NCBI RefSeq assembly: GCF_012295615.1
Contig: NZ_CP051183.1
Span: 935,001 to 999,000, forward strand
DNA: 64,000 nucleotides
Origin: Bermanella marisrubri
GTDB lineage: Bacteria; Pseudomonadota; Gammaproteobacteria; Pseudomonadales; Oceanobacteraceae
Direction of reading: 5' to 3'
Of this stretch, positions 38,311 to 47,176 are shown piece by piece. Under the pieces are notes generated by a model that searched no databases, was not told where the DNA came from, and saw only the letters and a program-made list of their open reading frames with translations. The position numbers were made by a program, and so were the translations under genes. Each line of letters starts with the position of its first letter. Within the stretch, counting starts at the first letter, position 1.

Positions 38311-38483
38311 TAGATCAGCTGTTAACTAATAGTTCGTCAAGTTTACATATCGGAACCACCGCAAAATTTTGGCAAATGAGCCTTTTTTGTGTAACAAATT
38401 GTGAACTCACACTTTTTTTAAGAATATTGTTTTCTTAAAAAGGTGAAAAAATAAAACTAAAACGTATTAAAACTGGACTGGTC

Positions 38484-39299
38484 ATGTACGCAGCCATTAC
38501 TGCCTTCACAGAGCGTCAAAAAAACCGACATTCTTTAGTTAATAAGAATTATTTCTATTTAACCATCATCATTGGGTTAATCCTTTTGACGGCTGGATGT
38601 ACCGGCTTTGTCTCTGTACATGAAAAATTCTCTGGCAATATGTCCAGCACGGATGTGTACGAAGTGCGTAAAGGAGATACACTTTTTTCGGTTGCATGGC
38701 GTTATGGCTGGGATCATAAAGCGCTAGCACGCGCTAACGGAATTCGTCATCCTTACACGATTTATCCTGGTCAAAAATTAAATGTTTCTCATGATCGCCC
38801 CGTTGCAAAATCGTCAAAACCCGCCAATAGCAAAACTTTGACGAAACGCAAACCATCAATAAAAACGAATGTACCAAGTGCCTATAAAACTCGACAGAAG
38901 ACGACAAAGCCTGAAATTTCGAGTGCTATGGGAGACTGGCACTGGCCAGCCGATGGCGATGTGATCGCCAAATATTCAACTAAAAAGCCTGTGAATAAGG
39001 GGATTGATATAGCCGGTCGTTTGGGGGAATCTGTTTACTCGGCAGCAGCGGGCACCGTTGTCTACGCGGGTAGCGGATTACTCGGCTACGGAAACTTGGT
39101 GATCATTAAACACAATCAGGAATTTCTAAGCGCTTACGCTCACAACAAGAAATTACTGGTCAAAGAGAACCAACAAGTTAAAGCTAGACAGCCCATTGCC
39201 GAAATAGGTTCTAGTGGCACCGATCAAGTAAAACTGCATTTTGAAATTCGGCGTCGTGGAAAACCAGTGGACCCATTAAAATATTTACCAAAGAAATAG
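38484..39299 (+). CDS. nlpD: NlpD-like lipoprotein with LysM and M23 domains
   Basis: A 271-residue lipoprotein that activates cell-division amidase AmiC at the outer membrane in enterics. A long N-terminal segment ends in a lipobox TAGC (Cys 39). The LysM domain (VRKGDTLFSVAWRYGWDHKALARAN) binds peptidoglycan. The C-terminal M23 domain has KGIDIAGRLGESVYSAAAGTVVYAG and LHFEIRRRGKPVDP; the first zinc-ligand histidine is missing, as in other NlpD proteins, so it is probably non-catalytic. In E. coli the main rpoS promoter lies inside nlpD. Confidence 0.94.
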   Translation: MYAAITAFTERQKNRHSLVNKNYFYLTIIIGLILLTAGCTGFVSVHEKFSGNMSSTDVYEVRKGDTLFSVAWRYGWDHKALARANGIRHPYTIYPGQKLNVSHDRPVAKSSKPANSKTLTKRKPSIKTNVPSAYKTRQKTTKPEISSAMGDWHWPADGDVIAKYSTKKPVNKGIDIAGRLGESVYSAAAGTVVYAGSGLLGYGNLVIIKHNQEFLSAYAHNKKLLVKENQQVKARQPIAEIGSSGTDQVKLHFEIRRRGKPVDPLKYLPKK

Positions 39300-39413
39300 T
39301 TAAATGGGTAAACGTTCAATCTGAGTTGTTAAGTTGGAACGAGTTTTGAATGCTTTCTTGCAAAGTAATAAAAACTGTCAGATTAACAACTAAAACATTG
39401 GGTGGGCTATCTC

Positions 39414-40409
39414 ATGGCAGCAAAAAAGGAATTAATCCAAGATCAGTTCGAAGACAACAACGATTCTGATGTCATCGAACTGGCGGAAGCTGAAGTGAAA
39501 ACATCGGCAAAGTCGAAGAAAACAGAAATTTCTGATGTGGGCCAAGACCACGACGTACAGAAAAATTTAGACGCAACACAGCTTTATCTCAACGAGATTG
39601 GTTTCTCGCCATTACTCACACCGCAAGAAGAAGTTCACTTCGCTCGCTTGGCTCGTAAAGGGGACGAGAAAGGTCGTAAGCGAATGATCGAAAGCAACCT
39701 TCGCCTTGTTGTGAAAATTGCCCGTCGCTATGTGAACCGCGGACTAACCCTGCTAGACCTTATCGAAGAGGGCAACCTTGGGCTAATTCGCGCTGTTGAG
39801 AAATTCGATCCAGAACGTGGCTTCCGTTTTTCAACTTATGCTACGTGGTGGATTCGACAAACCATTGAACGTGCGATCATGAATCAGACTCGTACGATTC
39901 GCCTACCAATTCATGTTGTTAAAGAATTAAACGTTTATCTACGCGCAGCTCGTGAATTAACACAAAAACTTGATCATGAGCCAACGGCAGAAGAAATTGC
40001 AGATTTACTAGAGAAGCCTGTGGATGATGTGAAACGCATGCTGGGCCTAAACGAACGTGTAACCTCTGTTGATACGCCACTAGGTTACAACAGTGATAAA
40101 GCGATCCTTGATACTATTGCCGATGAAGCCGTTAGCGATCCTTGCCAAGTTTTGCAAGATGATGACATCAGCAGCAGCCTAGACGGCTGGTTAGACGAAT
40201 TAACAGAAAAGCAAAGGGAAGTCATCGCGCGCCGTTTTGGTCTTCGCGGTTATGAAATTAGTACGCTAGAAGAAGTTGGTTTTGAAATAGGCTTAACACG
40301 CGAGCGTGTACGTCAAATTCAAGTGGAGGCATTAAAACGTCTTCGTGAGATTATGGAAAAACAAGGCCTAAACGCCACCTCTATTTTTGGTGCTGCGGAA
40401 CTAGGCTAG
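39414..40409 (+). CDS. rpoS: RNA polymerase sigma factor RpoS
   Basis: Stationary-phase and general stress sigma factor of about 331 residues. Region 1.2 ([16 protein letters not shown]), region 2 ([38 protein letters not shown]), region 3 and region 4 ([19 protein letters not shown]) are all present, as expected. The ATG at 39414 follows GGGTGG; a GTG at 39402 in frame would add four residues. It follows nlpD, as is usual. A terminator at 40452-40484 follows. Confidence 0.98.
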   Translation: MAAKKELIQDQFEDNNDSDVIELAEAEVKTSAKSKKTEISDVGQDHDVQKNLDATQLYLNEIGFSPLLTPQEEVHFARLARKGDEKGRKRMIESNLRLVVKIARRYVNRGLTLLDLIEEGNLGLIRAVEKFDPERGFRFSTYATWWIRQTIERAIMNQTRTIRLPIHVVKELNVYLRAARELTQKLDHEPTAEEIADLLEKPVDDVKRMLGLNERVTSVDTPLGYNSDKAILDTIADEAVSDPCQVLQDDDISSSLDGWLDELTEKQREVIARRFGLRGYEISTLEEVGFEIGLTRERVRQIQVEALKRLREIMEKQGLNATSIFGAAELG

Positions 40410-40451
40410 GCTTCTTTAGTCTTAGTTACAGAATTGTTCGATCGAGTGCTT

Positions 40452-40484
40452 AAACCTCCGTGCTATTTGGCCGGAGGTTTTTTT
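40452..40484 (+). terminator. rpoS Rho-independent terminator
   Basis: AAACCTCCG (40452-40460) pairs with CGGAGGTTT (40472-40480), loop 11 bases, followed by T residues. It also lies close to the end of the convergent LysR gene. Confidence 0.85.
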
Positions 40485-41373
40485 ATGCTAATTGCAAGCG
40501 TGGCTCAATAAAATCCAAAAACGCAAGAATACGAGAGGAAAGCGCGGTATTTTTATAAAAAACAGCATTAACTCTTTCTCTGTTATTGTTCTGCGTCACA
40601 CTTCCTGGCAATACTTCTATGAGGCGATTGTTTTTAAGATCTTCTTTGATCATGAAATGCGAAAGCAAGGCTAGCCCCTGACCCTCAAGGCAAAGATGAC
40701 GAATAAGTTCACCGTTGCTGCTTTTAATGTCTGGTTCAATATTGATACCGGTGCCAATAGGCCAATTGTTCAAATGGGGTGACTGAGCAAACCCAATGAT
40801 GTTGTGATTGGCGAGTTCATTGATGCTACTTGGCGCGCCAAAGCGTTCAATGTAATCGTGGCTTGCCACAATTGACAATGGACTCCTACCTAATGGTCTC
40901 GCGTGCAAATTTGAATCTTTTAAAGGCCCAATTCGAATGGCGATATCTGTGCGGCGCTCTATTAAATCAATGATGTTTTCACTGCTCACAAGTTCTAGCT
41001 CAATGAGCGGAAACTGAATTCTAAACTCAGGTAGTAGTGGGATAATTTGGTGAATCATGAATGGCGTAACCGCATCAACTCGGAGAATACCGGCTGGTTG
41101 TTCTTTTAAGTCCCTTAAGGTGCTCTCTGCATGACTCAGATGTTGCAGAGCTTGGCGCACACGCTCACTGAAGACGCGGCCCTCTTCAGTCAGTTCCAGT
41201 TTTCGGGTTGTGCGGTTGAGAAGAGAGCAATCGAGTTCTGCTTCTAAGCGACTGATAGCTCGAGATACACGGGCAACTTGAATATCCAATGCATTTGCTG
41301 CTCCAGTGAGACTACCTGAATCGATGGTAGCGAGCAGAATTTCTAGATCTTCCGTTCGAGAGATTATTGTCAT
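40483..41373 (-). CDS. LysR family transcriptional regulator
   Basis: A 296-residue regulator with an N-terminal winged helix-turn-helix (LLATIDSGSLTGAANALDIQVARVSRAISRLE) and a C-terminal ligand-binding domain (AGILRVDAVTPFMIHQIIPLL). It is divergent from the MFS transporter and aldo/keto reductase genes, so it probably controls them and itself from the shared 91-base region. The inducer is not known. Convergent with rpoS. Confidence 0.95.
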   Translation of the reverse strand: MTIISRTEDLEILLATIDSGSLTGAANALDIQVARVSRAISRLEAELDCSLLNRTTRKLELTEEGRVFSERVRQALQHLSHAESTLRDLKEQPAGILRVDAVTPFMIHQIIPLLPEFRIQFPLIELELVSSENIIDLIERRTDIAIRIGPLKDSNLHARPLGRSPLSIVASHDYIERFGAPSSINELANHNIIGFAQSPHLNNWPIGTGINIEPDIKSSNGELIRHLCLEGQGLALLSHFMIKEDLKNNRLIEVLPGSVTQNNNRERVNAVFYKNTALSSRILAFLDFIEPRLQLA

Positions 41374-41464
41374 ATTTGTAAAAGTGATTTAACTATTTTG
41401 CTGTTTTTATCAAAGTTAGCAATAAGCATACTTCTCTGCAACTTAGATAATTTTGGAGATCATT

Positions 41465-42640
41465 ATGCCTATTGCATTGTTCGCACTGACCATCAGTGCT
41501 TTTGCCATTGGTACCACAGAATTCGTAATCGTTGGTCTGGTGCCAACCATTGCTCATGATTTAGGAGTTTCTTTACCCTCGGCAGGTTTGCTGGTGAGTT
41601 TATATGCCCTTGGCGTTGCTGTGGGTGCCCCTGTATTAACAGCCGTTACCGCTCGTTGGCAACGTAAACAAGTCTTGCTTGCTGTCATGTCATTATTTGT
41701 CTTAGGCAATGTGCTCGCTTTCTTGGCGCCTAGTTATAGCTCTCTTATTACAGCAAGGATCTTAACGGGACTGGCCCATGGTGTTTTCTTTTCGATTGGT
41801 TCGACTATTGCCACTGGATTGGTTACCAAAGATAAAGAAGCAAGTGCCATTGCCATTATGTTTACTGGTTTAACAGTCGCGCTTGTCACTGGTGTTCCTT
41901 TGGGAACTTGGATTGGGCAGTATTTTGGCTGGAGAGCGACTTTTATGGTGGTTGCTGGTTTAGGTCTGCTTGCATTGATAGGTAGCGCAATTTTAGTTCC
42001 TAGCAATTTGAAGCAAACACCTCCTGCAAACATCACACAACAACTCAGCGTGCTAACACAACCGCGACTATTGTTAGTGTATGCCATGACGGCGATTGGT
42101 TATGGCGGTACATTCACTGCGTTTACTTTTTTAGCGCCAATCCTTGAAGAGGTGTCTGGTTTTGAGGCAAGTAGCATTGCTCTGATTATGCTGGTGTATG
42201 GTGTATCTGTTGCGTTAGGAAATATTTGGGGAGGTAAGCTAGCGGATCGCATGGGCCCCATTCGCGCACTTACAATTATCTTTTCCGCTTTAGCGATTAT
42301 CTTAATACTGTTCACGTTTACTGCTATGCATCCCGTGACATCGGTACTCACAATTCTTATTTGGGGAGCGTTTGCATTCGGTAATGTACCAGGTCTGCAG
42401 GTTTATGTTGTGCAATTAGCAGAAAAGTACACTCCATATTCAGTAGATGTTGCATCAGGCTTGAACATAGCTGCGTTTAACGTAGGCATTGCATTTGGTT
42501 CCGTTTTAGGTGGATACATCATTCAAGACCTGTCTTTGATGGACACTTCTTGGATAGGTGGACTAATCGTGCTGGTGGCGCTTTTGTTGACTCGGCTATC
42601 AGGCGTATTAGATCAGCGAACGGGGTTGAAATCCGCATAA
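41465..42640 (+). CDS. MFS efflux transporter, AraJ-like
   Basis: A 391-residue transporter with twelve hydrophobic segments. FAIGTTEFVIVGLVP and the loop between helices 2 and 3 (RWQRKQVLLAVM) match the AraJ/NepI group of drug-proton or sugar efflux permeases. I use the ATG at 41465, since GGAG lies 6 bases upstream; a TTG at 41453 is in frame. It precedes an aldo/keto reductase gene by 49 bases, so the two likely form a LysR-controlled unit. Substrate unknown. Confidence 0.9.
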   Translation: MPIALFALTISAFAIGTTEFVIVGLVPTIAHDLGVSLPSAGLLVSLYALGVAVGAPVLTAVTARWQRKQVLLAVMSLFVLGNVLAFLAPSYSSLITARILTGLAHGVFFSIGSTIATGLVTKDKEASAIAIMFTGLTVALVTGVPLGTWIGQYFGWRATFMVVAGLGLLALIGSAILVPSNLKQTPPANITQQLSVLTQPRLLLVYAMTAIGYGGTFTAFTFLAPILEEVSGFEASSIALIMLVYGVSVALGNIWGGKLADRMGPIRALTIIFSALAIILILFTFTAMHPVTSVLTILIWGAFAFGNVPGLQVYVVQLAEKYTPYSVDVASGLNIAAFNVGIAFGSVLGGYIIQDLSLMDTSWIGGLIVLVALLLTRLSGVLDQRTGLKSA

Positions 42641-42689
42641 ACAAACACAGTAAATGTAACGAGATTGAAACATTAAAAGAGGAAATGAA

Positions 42690-43463
42690 ATGATAAACGA
42701 AATGCCAACTCTAGGAATGGGAACATTCCGTCTTGAAGGCGATATTGCTAAAGACTCCGTTAAGCAGGCGCTAGAGGCAGGTTACCGACATATTGATACG
42801 GCGCAAATTTATGGAAACGAGTCTGAAGTTGGTTTGGCAATTGAAGAAAGCGGTATCGATCGCAATGAGATTTTCTTAACGACAAAAGTTTGGTTGGATA
42901 ATTTATCAGCGGAAGCATTCATTCCCAGCGTCGAAGAGAGCTTAGCAAAACTTAAGGTGGCATCGGTAGATTTGCTTTTAATTCATTGGCCAGAAAAAGA
43001 AGGTAAGGTTTCAATGAAGGAGTATCTTGGAGAGTTAGCCAAATGCCAAGAGAAAGGACTTACCAAGCACATCGGTGTTTCCAATTTTACAAATGAGCAA
43101 TTAGATGAAGCATTGAACATTCTGGGTGATGGAAAAATATATACCAACCAAGTGGAAGTCCATCCTTATTTGCAAAACCAAGCTGTGATAAAGCACTGCG
43201 AACGTCGATCGGTGAAGGTCACTGGCTATATGCCTCTAGCAGTCGGAAAAGTTATGGAAGATAAGGTGTTGCTTGATATCGCAAACCGTCATAACAGCAA
43301 TCCCGCGCAAGTGGCCATTGCTTGGCAATTACAACAAGGGTTAACAACCATACCTTCCTCAACTAAACGTAGAAATTTGGATGGGAATTTAGCTGCGAGT
43401 CAGTTGACCTTAGATGCTAATGAGCGGATTGCAAACCCTGACTTTGCTCCCGCATGGGACTAG
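42690..43463 (+). CDS. Aldo/keto reductase, DkgB-like
   Basis: A 257-residue NADPH-dependent reductase of the 2,5-diketo-D-gluconate reductase group. The catalytic tetrad is visible: Asp and Tyr in HIDTAQIYGNE, Lys in TTKVW, and His in LLIHWP. IGVSNFTNEQLDEA and IPSSTKRRNLDGN (cofactor binding) are other family blocks. E. coli dkgB also lies beside a LysR gene (yafC). Likely role is detoxifying methylglyoxal or other carbonyls; substrate is inferred. It follows the MFS gene. Confidence 0.92.
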   Translation: MINEMPTLGMGTFRLEGDIAKDSVKQALEAGYRHIDTAQIYGNESEVGLAIEESGIDRNEIFLTTKVWLDNLSAEAFIPSVEESLAKLKVASVDLLLIHWPEKEGKVSMKEYLGELAKCQEKGLTKHIGVSNFTNEQLDEALNILGDGKIYTNQVEVHPYLQNQAVIKHCERRSVKVTGYMPLAVGKVMEDKVLLDIANRHNSNPAQVAIAWQLQQGLTTIPSSTKRRNLDGNLAASQLTLDANERIANPDFAPAWD

Positions 43464-43473
43464 TTCATCAACT

Positions 43474-44079
43474 TTAAGCGTCGTCTGGGTCATCTGGCCC
43501 AGTCACCAAGGTTTTCGCTTCGTGTGCAATCACACGAAGCGATTTCTCATTAAATCCTCCGCGACCTAAGACTCGAATCGAAACGGCTAAAGACAGTAAG
43601 ATTTTCGCGGTTGTTTCAGCTGTTAGATTATGAGGAATTTGTTCCCGTGCTTGGCCTACCTCAATACAACGTTTGAAGAAAGCTTCGATTTCAGCGATGC
43701 CGGACTTAACCAAGTCATTGATTTGTTGATCATGGTTTACTAGTTCGAGGGACGTATTAATCAAAAAGCATCCCTTGCGGGTTTCGTCGGTGAGCATTTC
43801 ATTGACAATCGTATCGAAAAAACGATGTATGGCTTGAACTGGGTCATCCATCGCCTCAAGTTGCGATAGAAAAACACGGCGTCTGTCAGATTCATATTTA
43901 TCGAGCGAGCGTAAAAATAAGTCACGTTTGCTGCCAAAGGCGTTATAAAAGCTGCCTTTGCTCATTTTTACGGCTTTCAAAAGCTCTGATATAGAAGCAG
44001 CGTCATAGCCTTTTTCCCAAAATACGGCCATGGCATTTTCTACTGCTGTATCCTCATTGAATGACTTTTCCCAAGGCAT
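43474..44079 (-). CDS. TetR/AcrR family transcriptional regulator
   Basis: A 201-residue repressor with a TetR-type helix-turn-helix (ENAMAVFWEKGYDAASISELL, MSKGSFYNAFGSKRDLFLR) and a helical ligand-binding domain with a cysteine (RKGCFLINTSLEL). The style resembles NemR-like regulators that sense reactive electrophiles through cysteine, but this is a guess. It is divergent from the AhpD-like gene and probably binds the two palindromic sites at 44217-44264. Confidence 0.92.
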   Translation of the reverse strand: MPWEKSFNEDTAVENAMAVFWEKGYDAASISELLKAVKMSKGSFYNAFGSKRDLFLRSLDKYESDRRRVFLSQLEAMDDPVQAIHRFFDTIVNEMLTDETRKGCFLINTSLELVNHDQQINDLVKSGIAEIEAFFKRCIEVGQAREQIPHNLTAETTAKILLSLAVSIRVLGRGGFNEKSLRVIAHEAKTLVTGPDDPDDA

Positions 44080-44216
44080 TTCGGTCTCCGCGTAAATCTT
44101 GATCCATTTTAATTAGACCATGTGGAATAAACAATTGGATTTATACAAAAATTAGATGAGTCAAGCGCTGAAGACCATTATTCACCCTTGGAAACACTGT
44201 TCCAATACTTATTTTT

Positions 44217-44265
44217 GACCGATCGGTCTAAACTGGGCTAGAGTTTAAACCAGTCGGTTTAAACC
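44217..44265. promoter_or_regulatory. Two probable TetR operators
   Basis: Palindrome GACCGATCGGTC (44217-44228), and TTTAAACC-AGTC-GGTTTAAA (44244-44263). The copies align as ACC(GA/AG)TCGGT(C/T)TAAAC, starting at 44218 and 44249, so 31 bases (about three helix turns) apart. They lie 138 bases or more upstream of the TetR start and just before the AhpD-like gene. Confidence 0.7.
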
Positions 44266-44301
44266 GAAATCATCAATCACTCAAATAGTTGAGAGGTCAA
44301 T

Positions 44302-44856
44302 ATGGCACAGTTTGAAATTCATACACCAGAGACTGCACCAGAGAAGAGTAAAGAGTTGCTAGCGAAGTCCAAAAAAGCCTTCGGCATGATTCCAAACTTG
44401 CATGGTGTCATGGCTGAATCACCTGAGTTACTGGACGCTTATCAGCGTGTGCATGAGTTGTTCATGAACTCTAGCTTTAACGAAGATGAGTTAACTGTGG
44501 TATGGCAAAGTATTAACGTTGAGAACAACTGCCATTACTGTGTGCCTGCACACACTGGTATTGCAAAGAGTATGGGTGTTAGCGATGAGCTATCAGAAGC
44601 ATTGCGCAACGAAACTCCAATAGCAGATGAGCGTTTGGAAGCTCTTCGCACGTTCACTCTTTCAGTGGTACGTGACCAGGGTTTTGTGAGTGCAGATAAA
44701 GTGACGGCTTTTCTAGATGCTGGTTTCACTAAGCAGAATATACTCGAAATCATTCTGGGTTATTCACAAAAGATAATGTCTAACTACACAAATCATTTTG
44801 CTGATACACCCGTCGATGAGCCATTTAAACCAATGGCGTGGACTAAGGTAAAATAA
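44302..44856 (+). CDS. Carboxymuconolactone decarboxylase family protein (AhpD-like)
   Basis: A 184-residue protein of the CMD/AhpD superfamily. The redox motif is NNCHYCVPAHTGIAKSMG, with CxxC and the downstream His characteristic of peroxidase-related members; EIILGYSQKIMSNYTNHF is the second family block. It probably reduces peroxides or works as an alkylhydroperoxidase. The ATG at 44302 has GAGAGG upstream. It is divergent from the TetR gene and follows two operator-like palindromes. A terminator follows at 44884-44911. Confidence 0.9.
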   Translation: MAQFEIHTPETAPEKSKELLAKSKKAFGMIPNLHGVMAESPELLDAYQRVHELFMNSSFNEDELTVVWQSINVENNCHYCVPAHTGIAKSMGVSDELSEALRNETPIADERLEALRTFTLSVVRDQGFVSADKVTAFLDAGFTKQNILEIILGYSQKIMSNYTNHFADTPVDEPFKPMAWTKVK

Positions 44857-44883
44857 TATTTTGTAAAGATATAGCTCGTCGAC

Positions 44884-44911
44884 AAAAAAGGCAGCATTAG
44901 CTGCCTTTTTT
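44884..44911 (+). terminator. Rho-independent terminator after the AhpD-like gene
   Basis: AAAAAAGGCAGC (44884-44895) pairs with GCTGCCTTTTTT (44900-44911) around ATTA. Confidence 0.88.
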
Positions 44912-45032
44912 GTATGTAAGAAGTGTATTTTGTTTCATTTGAATTGAACGGGTAGTAGTCTTTATACATCGTTACAAAAATAGGATATAGCTGTGACTAG
45001 CGAGTGGGATCAATAGAAAAGGAAGTAATTAA

Positions 45033-45608
45033 ATGGATTTACACACTTATCTTGCAGCTTCGCAGTACATCGACTGTGATGAACTAAGTATTCAACAGAA
45101 GGCTCGCCAATTAGCGGAAGGTCATACTGAAGATACGGCTATTGCCAAAGCCTGCTTTGAATTTGTTCGAGACAAAATCAAGCACAGTTGGGACTATCAA
45201 CTTAACCCTGTCACATGCAAAGCCAGCGATGTACTGAAGCATGGTACAGGGTTTTGCTACGCTAAAAGCCATTTATTGGCGGCATTGCTGCGCGCTAATG
45301 GCATTCCAGCAGCTCTGTGTTATCAGCGTCTTACAATAGGAGATCAACCTCCGTTTTGTTTGCACGGGTTGAATGCGGTGTATTTAGAGCAATATGGCTG
45401 GTATCGAGTGGATCCAAGGGGGAATAAAGAAAGCGTGCACGCGGAGTTTTGTCCTCCTCAAGAAAAGTTAGCATTTTCTATTGTTACTAAAGGTGAGGCC
45501 GATGTAGCGGGTATTTATGCTGAGCCGTTAGAAAACGTCGTCGCAGTCTTAGATTGTTACGATTCTTTCGAAGAAGTTGCCAACAATTTGCCTGATATTG
45601 AATTATAG
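45033..45608 (+). CDS. Transglutaminase-like domain protein
   Basis: A 191-residue protein with the transglutaminase/protease-like core. The catalytic triad is visible: Cys in GTGFCYAKSHLLAALLRA, His in CLHGLNAVYL, and Asp in WYRVDPRGN. Members of this bacterial family may be cysteine proteases, amidases or cross-linkers; substrate is unknown. There is no signal peptide, so it is cytoplasmic. It is a single gene with a GGAAG upstream of the ATG. Confidence 0.85.
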   Translation: MDLHTYLAASQYIDCDELSIQQKARQLAEGHTEDTAIAKACFEFVRDKIKHSWDYQLNPVTCKASDVLKHGTGFCYAKSHLLAALLRANGIPAALCYQRLTIGDQPPFCLHGLNAVYLEQYGWYRVDPRGNKESVHAEFCPPQEKLAFSIVTKGEADVAGIYAEPLENVVAVLDCYDSFEEVANNLPDIEL

Positions 45609-45676
45609 GACATTATTCCGATAGTCAGCTAATCGAAAGTATTGTTGCGCTTGTGCGTGTAGAGAAACCCAGAGTA

Positions 45677-46423
45677 CTACAAGCACTCTAGGTCAATAGT
45701 GGTTTGGAACATGAAGCGAGAGTGGTTGAAATGGCGCTCGGCAAAGAATAAGTCAAAGCTATACATGTTTCCTGGCTCGATACCTAATTCTTCTGCTAGG
45801 TCGTCTAAATGAATAGTGTCTTCTAGCATGGGGTGTGTGCCGCCTAGATTAATCGCTAGCTTGCCGTTAATGAACACCCATAAATCGTCATCACCACGGA
45901 AAGTAAAGCTTTCACCACCTTCGTATAGAAACTGCAGATGCATTTCCATAGTAAAGTGATAATTACGTGGGAAGCGCTCATTACCCCAGCCAAGGTTATC
46001 GATAGGGAAGAATTCCATATCCTTGTGTTCCCACAAACCAGGCGCCACCTCTGTCAATTTTAATTGTGTCGGAAAGGCAATGTTCACGCCTGGTACATTG
46101 CGGTACCACTGATCGAAGTTTTCTTTACCGCTCGTAGAAAGGTAGTCTTCACCACTGTATACAGGTCGACCATCTGGTCCTAGGTCTTCTTCTACGATAT
46201 TGGTATTCGCGTAGTTACCCGTAAAACTTTCAAAGTCAGGATGAGATTCTTTGAAATCGCGAATAACCACTGGGATGCTACGACCACTTTCATAAGGGTT
46301 CTGGCAACGACAGATATCATCGTAATCCTCGTCGATGGCTTGTACGCCATTAGACATCAGCAGTGTGAAGAGAGCTGCGGCGCATGCCATGGACTTGCTA
46401 AAAGCTAGGGATGGTAAACCCAT
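45677..46423 (-). CDS. Fibro-slime domain protein, secreted
   Basis: A 248-residue exported protein with the fibro-slime domain (also seen in PA14-like surface proteins of myxobacteria and Fibrobacter). A signal peptide (about residues 1-29) precedes CRCQNPYESGRSIPVVIRDF, the motif NFDQWYRNVPGVN, FRGDDDLWVFINGKLAINLGG, and LDLFFAERH-like FDLFFAERHFNHSRF. The domain usually sits in surface or matrix proteins; here it stands alone with two cysteine-rich ends (CRCQ, LECL). Possible role in cell surface binding; no sugar or partner can be named. Confidence 0.78.
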   Translation of the reverse strand: MGLPSLAFSKSMACAAALFTLLMSNGVQAIDEDYDDICRCQNPYESGRSIPVVIRDFKESHPDFESFTGNYANTNIVEEDLGPDGRPVYSGEDYLSTSGKENFDQWYRNVPGVNIAFPTQLKLTEVAPGLWEHKDMEFFPIDNLGWGNERFPRNYHFTMEMHLQFLYEGGESFTFRGDDDLWVFINGKLAINLGGTHPMLEDTIHLDDLAEELGIEPGNMYSFDLFFAERHFNHSRFMFQTTIDLECL

Positions 46424-46879
46424 TAAACACCTTTCTGTGAGTAGCCGTTAAAATTTGGCTCGTGACCAATTCGATAATTGTATTTTACGCCAGCTCAGCA
46501 ACACGTCTTGTACTTATGTAACAAAATGTGAAGGCCTTCATGGTGATGACCGGGTGGCTTTGAAAAGCGTTATCCAGTTCACATTGATCGGTGTTTTTTT
46601 AAGTAACAGCAGCTGTGATGCAGGGAGATAGCGTGAGATTTGACCCAATTGCCGATAATCGTACAAAAACTGCTGAAATAGTGCGTTCTCAGCAAGAAAT
46701 ACGTCGACAGGCCCAATAAATAGGTCTAGTATTCACCTCAGCTAGAAAGAAAGTCTTTTATTTACAAAACCAAATGCGCTGTTCACGTAACAACGTCCTA
46801 AGTTTTTAAGTTCCAGTCTATATTTCCAAGCACAACCGGCCCCTATAGAGGCCAAAACTTATCAATTTAGGATATTACT
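46424..46879. other. 456-base gap between the fibro-slime and cspA genes
   Basis: Holds the upstream regions of both divergent genes, a candidate 28-codon reading frame (46633-46719), a 16-base motif TGTAACAAAATGTGAA at 46517-46532 that is nearly the same as one before nlpD, and the leader of cspA. The cspA leader includes a short hairpin GGCC-CCTATAGA-GGCC near 46838-46853. I see no clear cold-box and no other gene. Confidence 0.5.
46633..46719 (+). CDS. Candidate small ORF, 28 codons
   Basis: A GTG-started frame encoding a 28-residue peptide (starts VRFDPIADNRTKTAEIV when read with Val), preceded by GGGAGA with about 5 bases to the start codon. Composition is polar and helix-like, with no membrane segment. 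It lies alone in a long gap. There is no independent support, so it may be a chance frame or a decayed gene end. Confidence 0.25.
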   Translation: MRFDPIADNRTKTAEIVRSQQEIRRQAQ

Positions 46880-47086
46880 ATGTCTACAGTTACAGGTACT
46901 GTTAAATGGTTCAACGAAGCTAAAGGCTTCGGTTTCATCGCTCAAGAAAACGGCCCAGACGTTTTCGCTCACTTCAGCGAAATCCAAGGCGAGGGTTTCA
47001 AAACCCTAGCTGAAGGCCAAGCAGTTGAGTTCATCGTAACTCAAGGCCAAAAAGGTCCTCAAGCTGAGAAAATCGTTGCGATCTAA
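46880..47086 (+). CDS. cspA: Cold-shock protein, CspA family
   Basis: A 68-residue single-stranded nucleic acid-binding protein. The RNP1 motif KGFGFIAQ and RNP2-like DVFAHFSEI are visible in the start [18 protein letters not shown] long leader upstream fits the usual post-transcriptional cold-shock control, though no cold box is evident. A strong terminator follows at 47111-47138. Confidence 0.96.
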   Translation: MSTVTGTVKWFNEAKGFGFIAQENGPDVFAHFSEIQGEGFKTLAEGQAVEFIVTQGQKGPQAEKIVAI

Positions 47087-47110
47087 TCGCTGATTTTTTC
47101 TGTTTGAAAG

Positions 47111-47138
47111 AAAAGGCAAGCCTCGGCTTGCCTTTTTT
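47111..47138 (+). terminator. cspA Rho-independent terminator
   Basis: AAGGCAAGCC (47113-47122) pairs with GGCTTGCCTT (47125-47134), tight turn CTCG, followed by T residues to 47138. Confidence 0.88.
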
Positions 47139-47176
47139 GTATCTGAAAATTAGAGGTTATACACTCTGAGCCTCAA

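Noticed and set aside
38390-38406. TGTAAC sequences before nlpD and in the cspA gap as Pho boxes
   Set aside because: The second half reads TGTGAA at a 10-base rather than 11-base spacing, so it does not fit PhoB repeats.
38959-39280. NlpD as an active M23 peptidase
   Set aside because: The first zinc-ligand histidine is absent (KGID in place of HxGxD), which is normal for NlpD.
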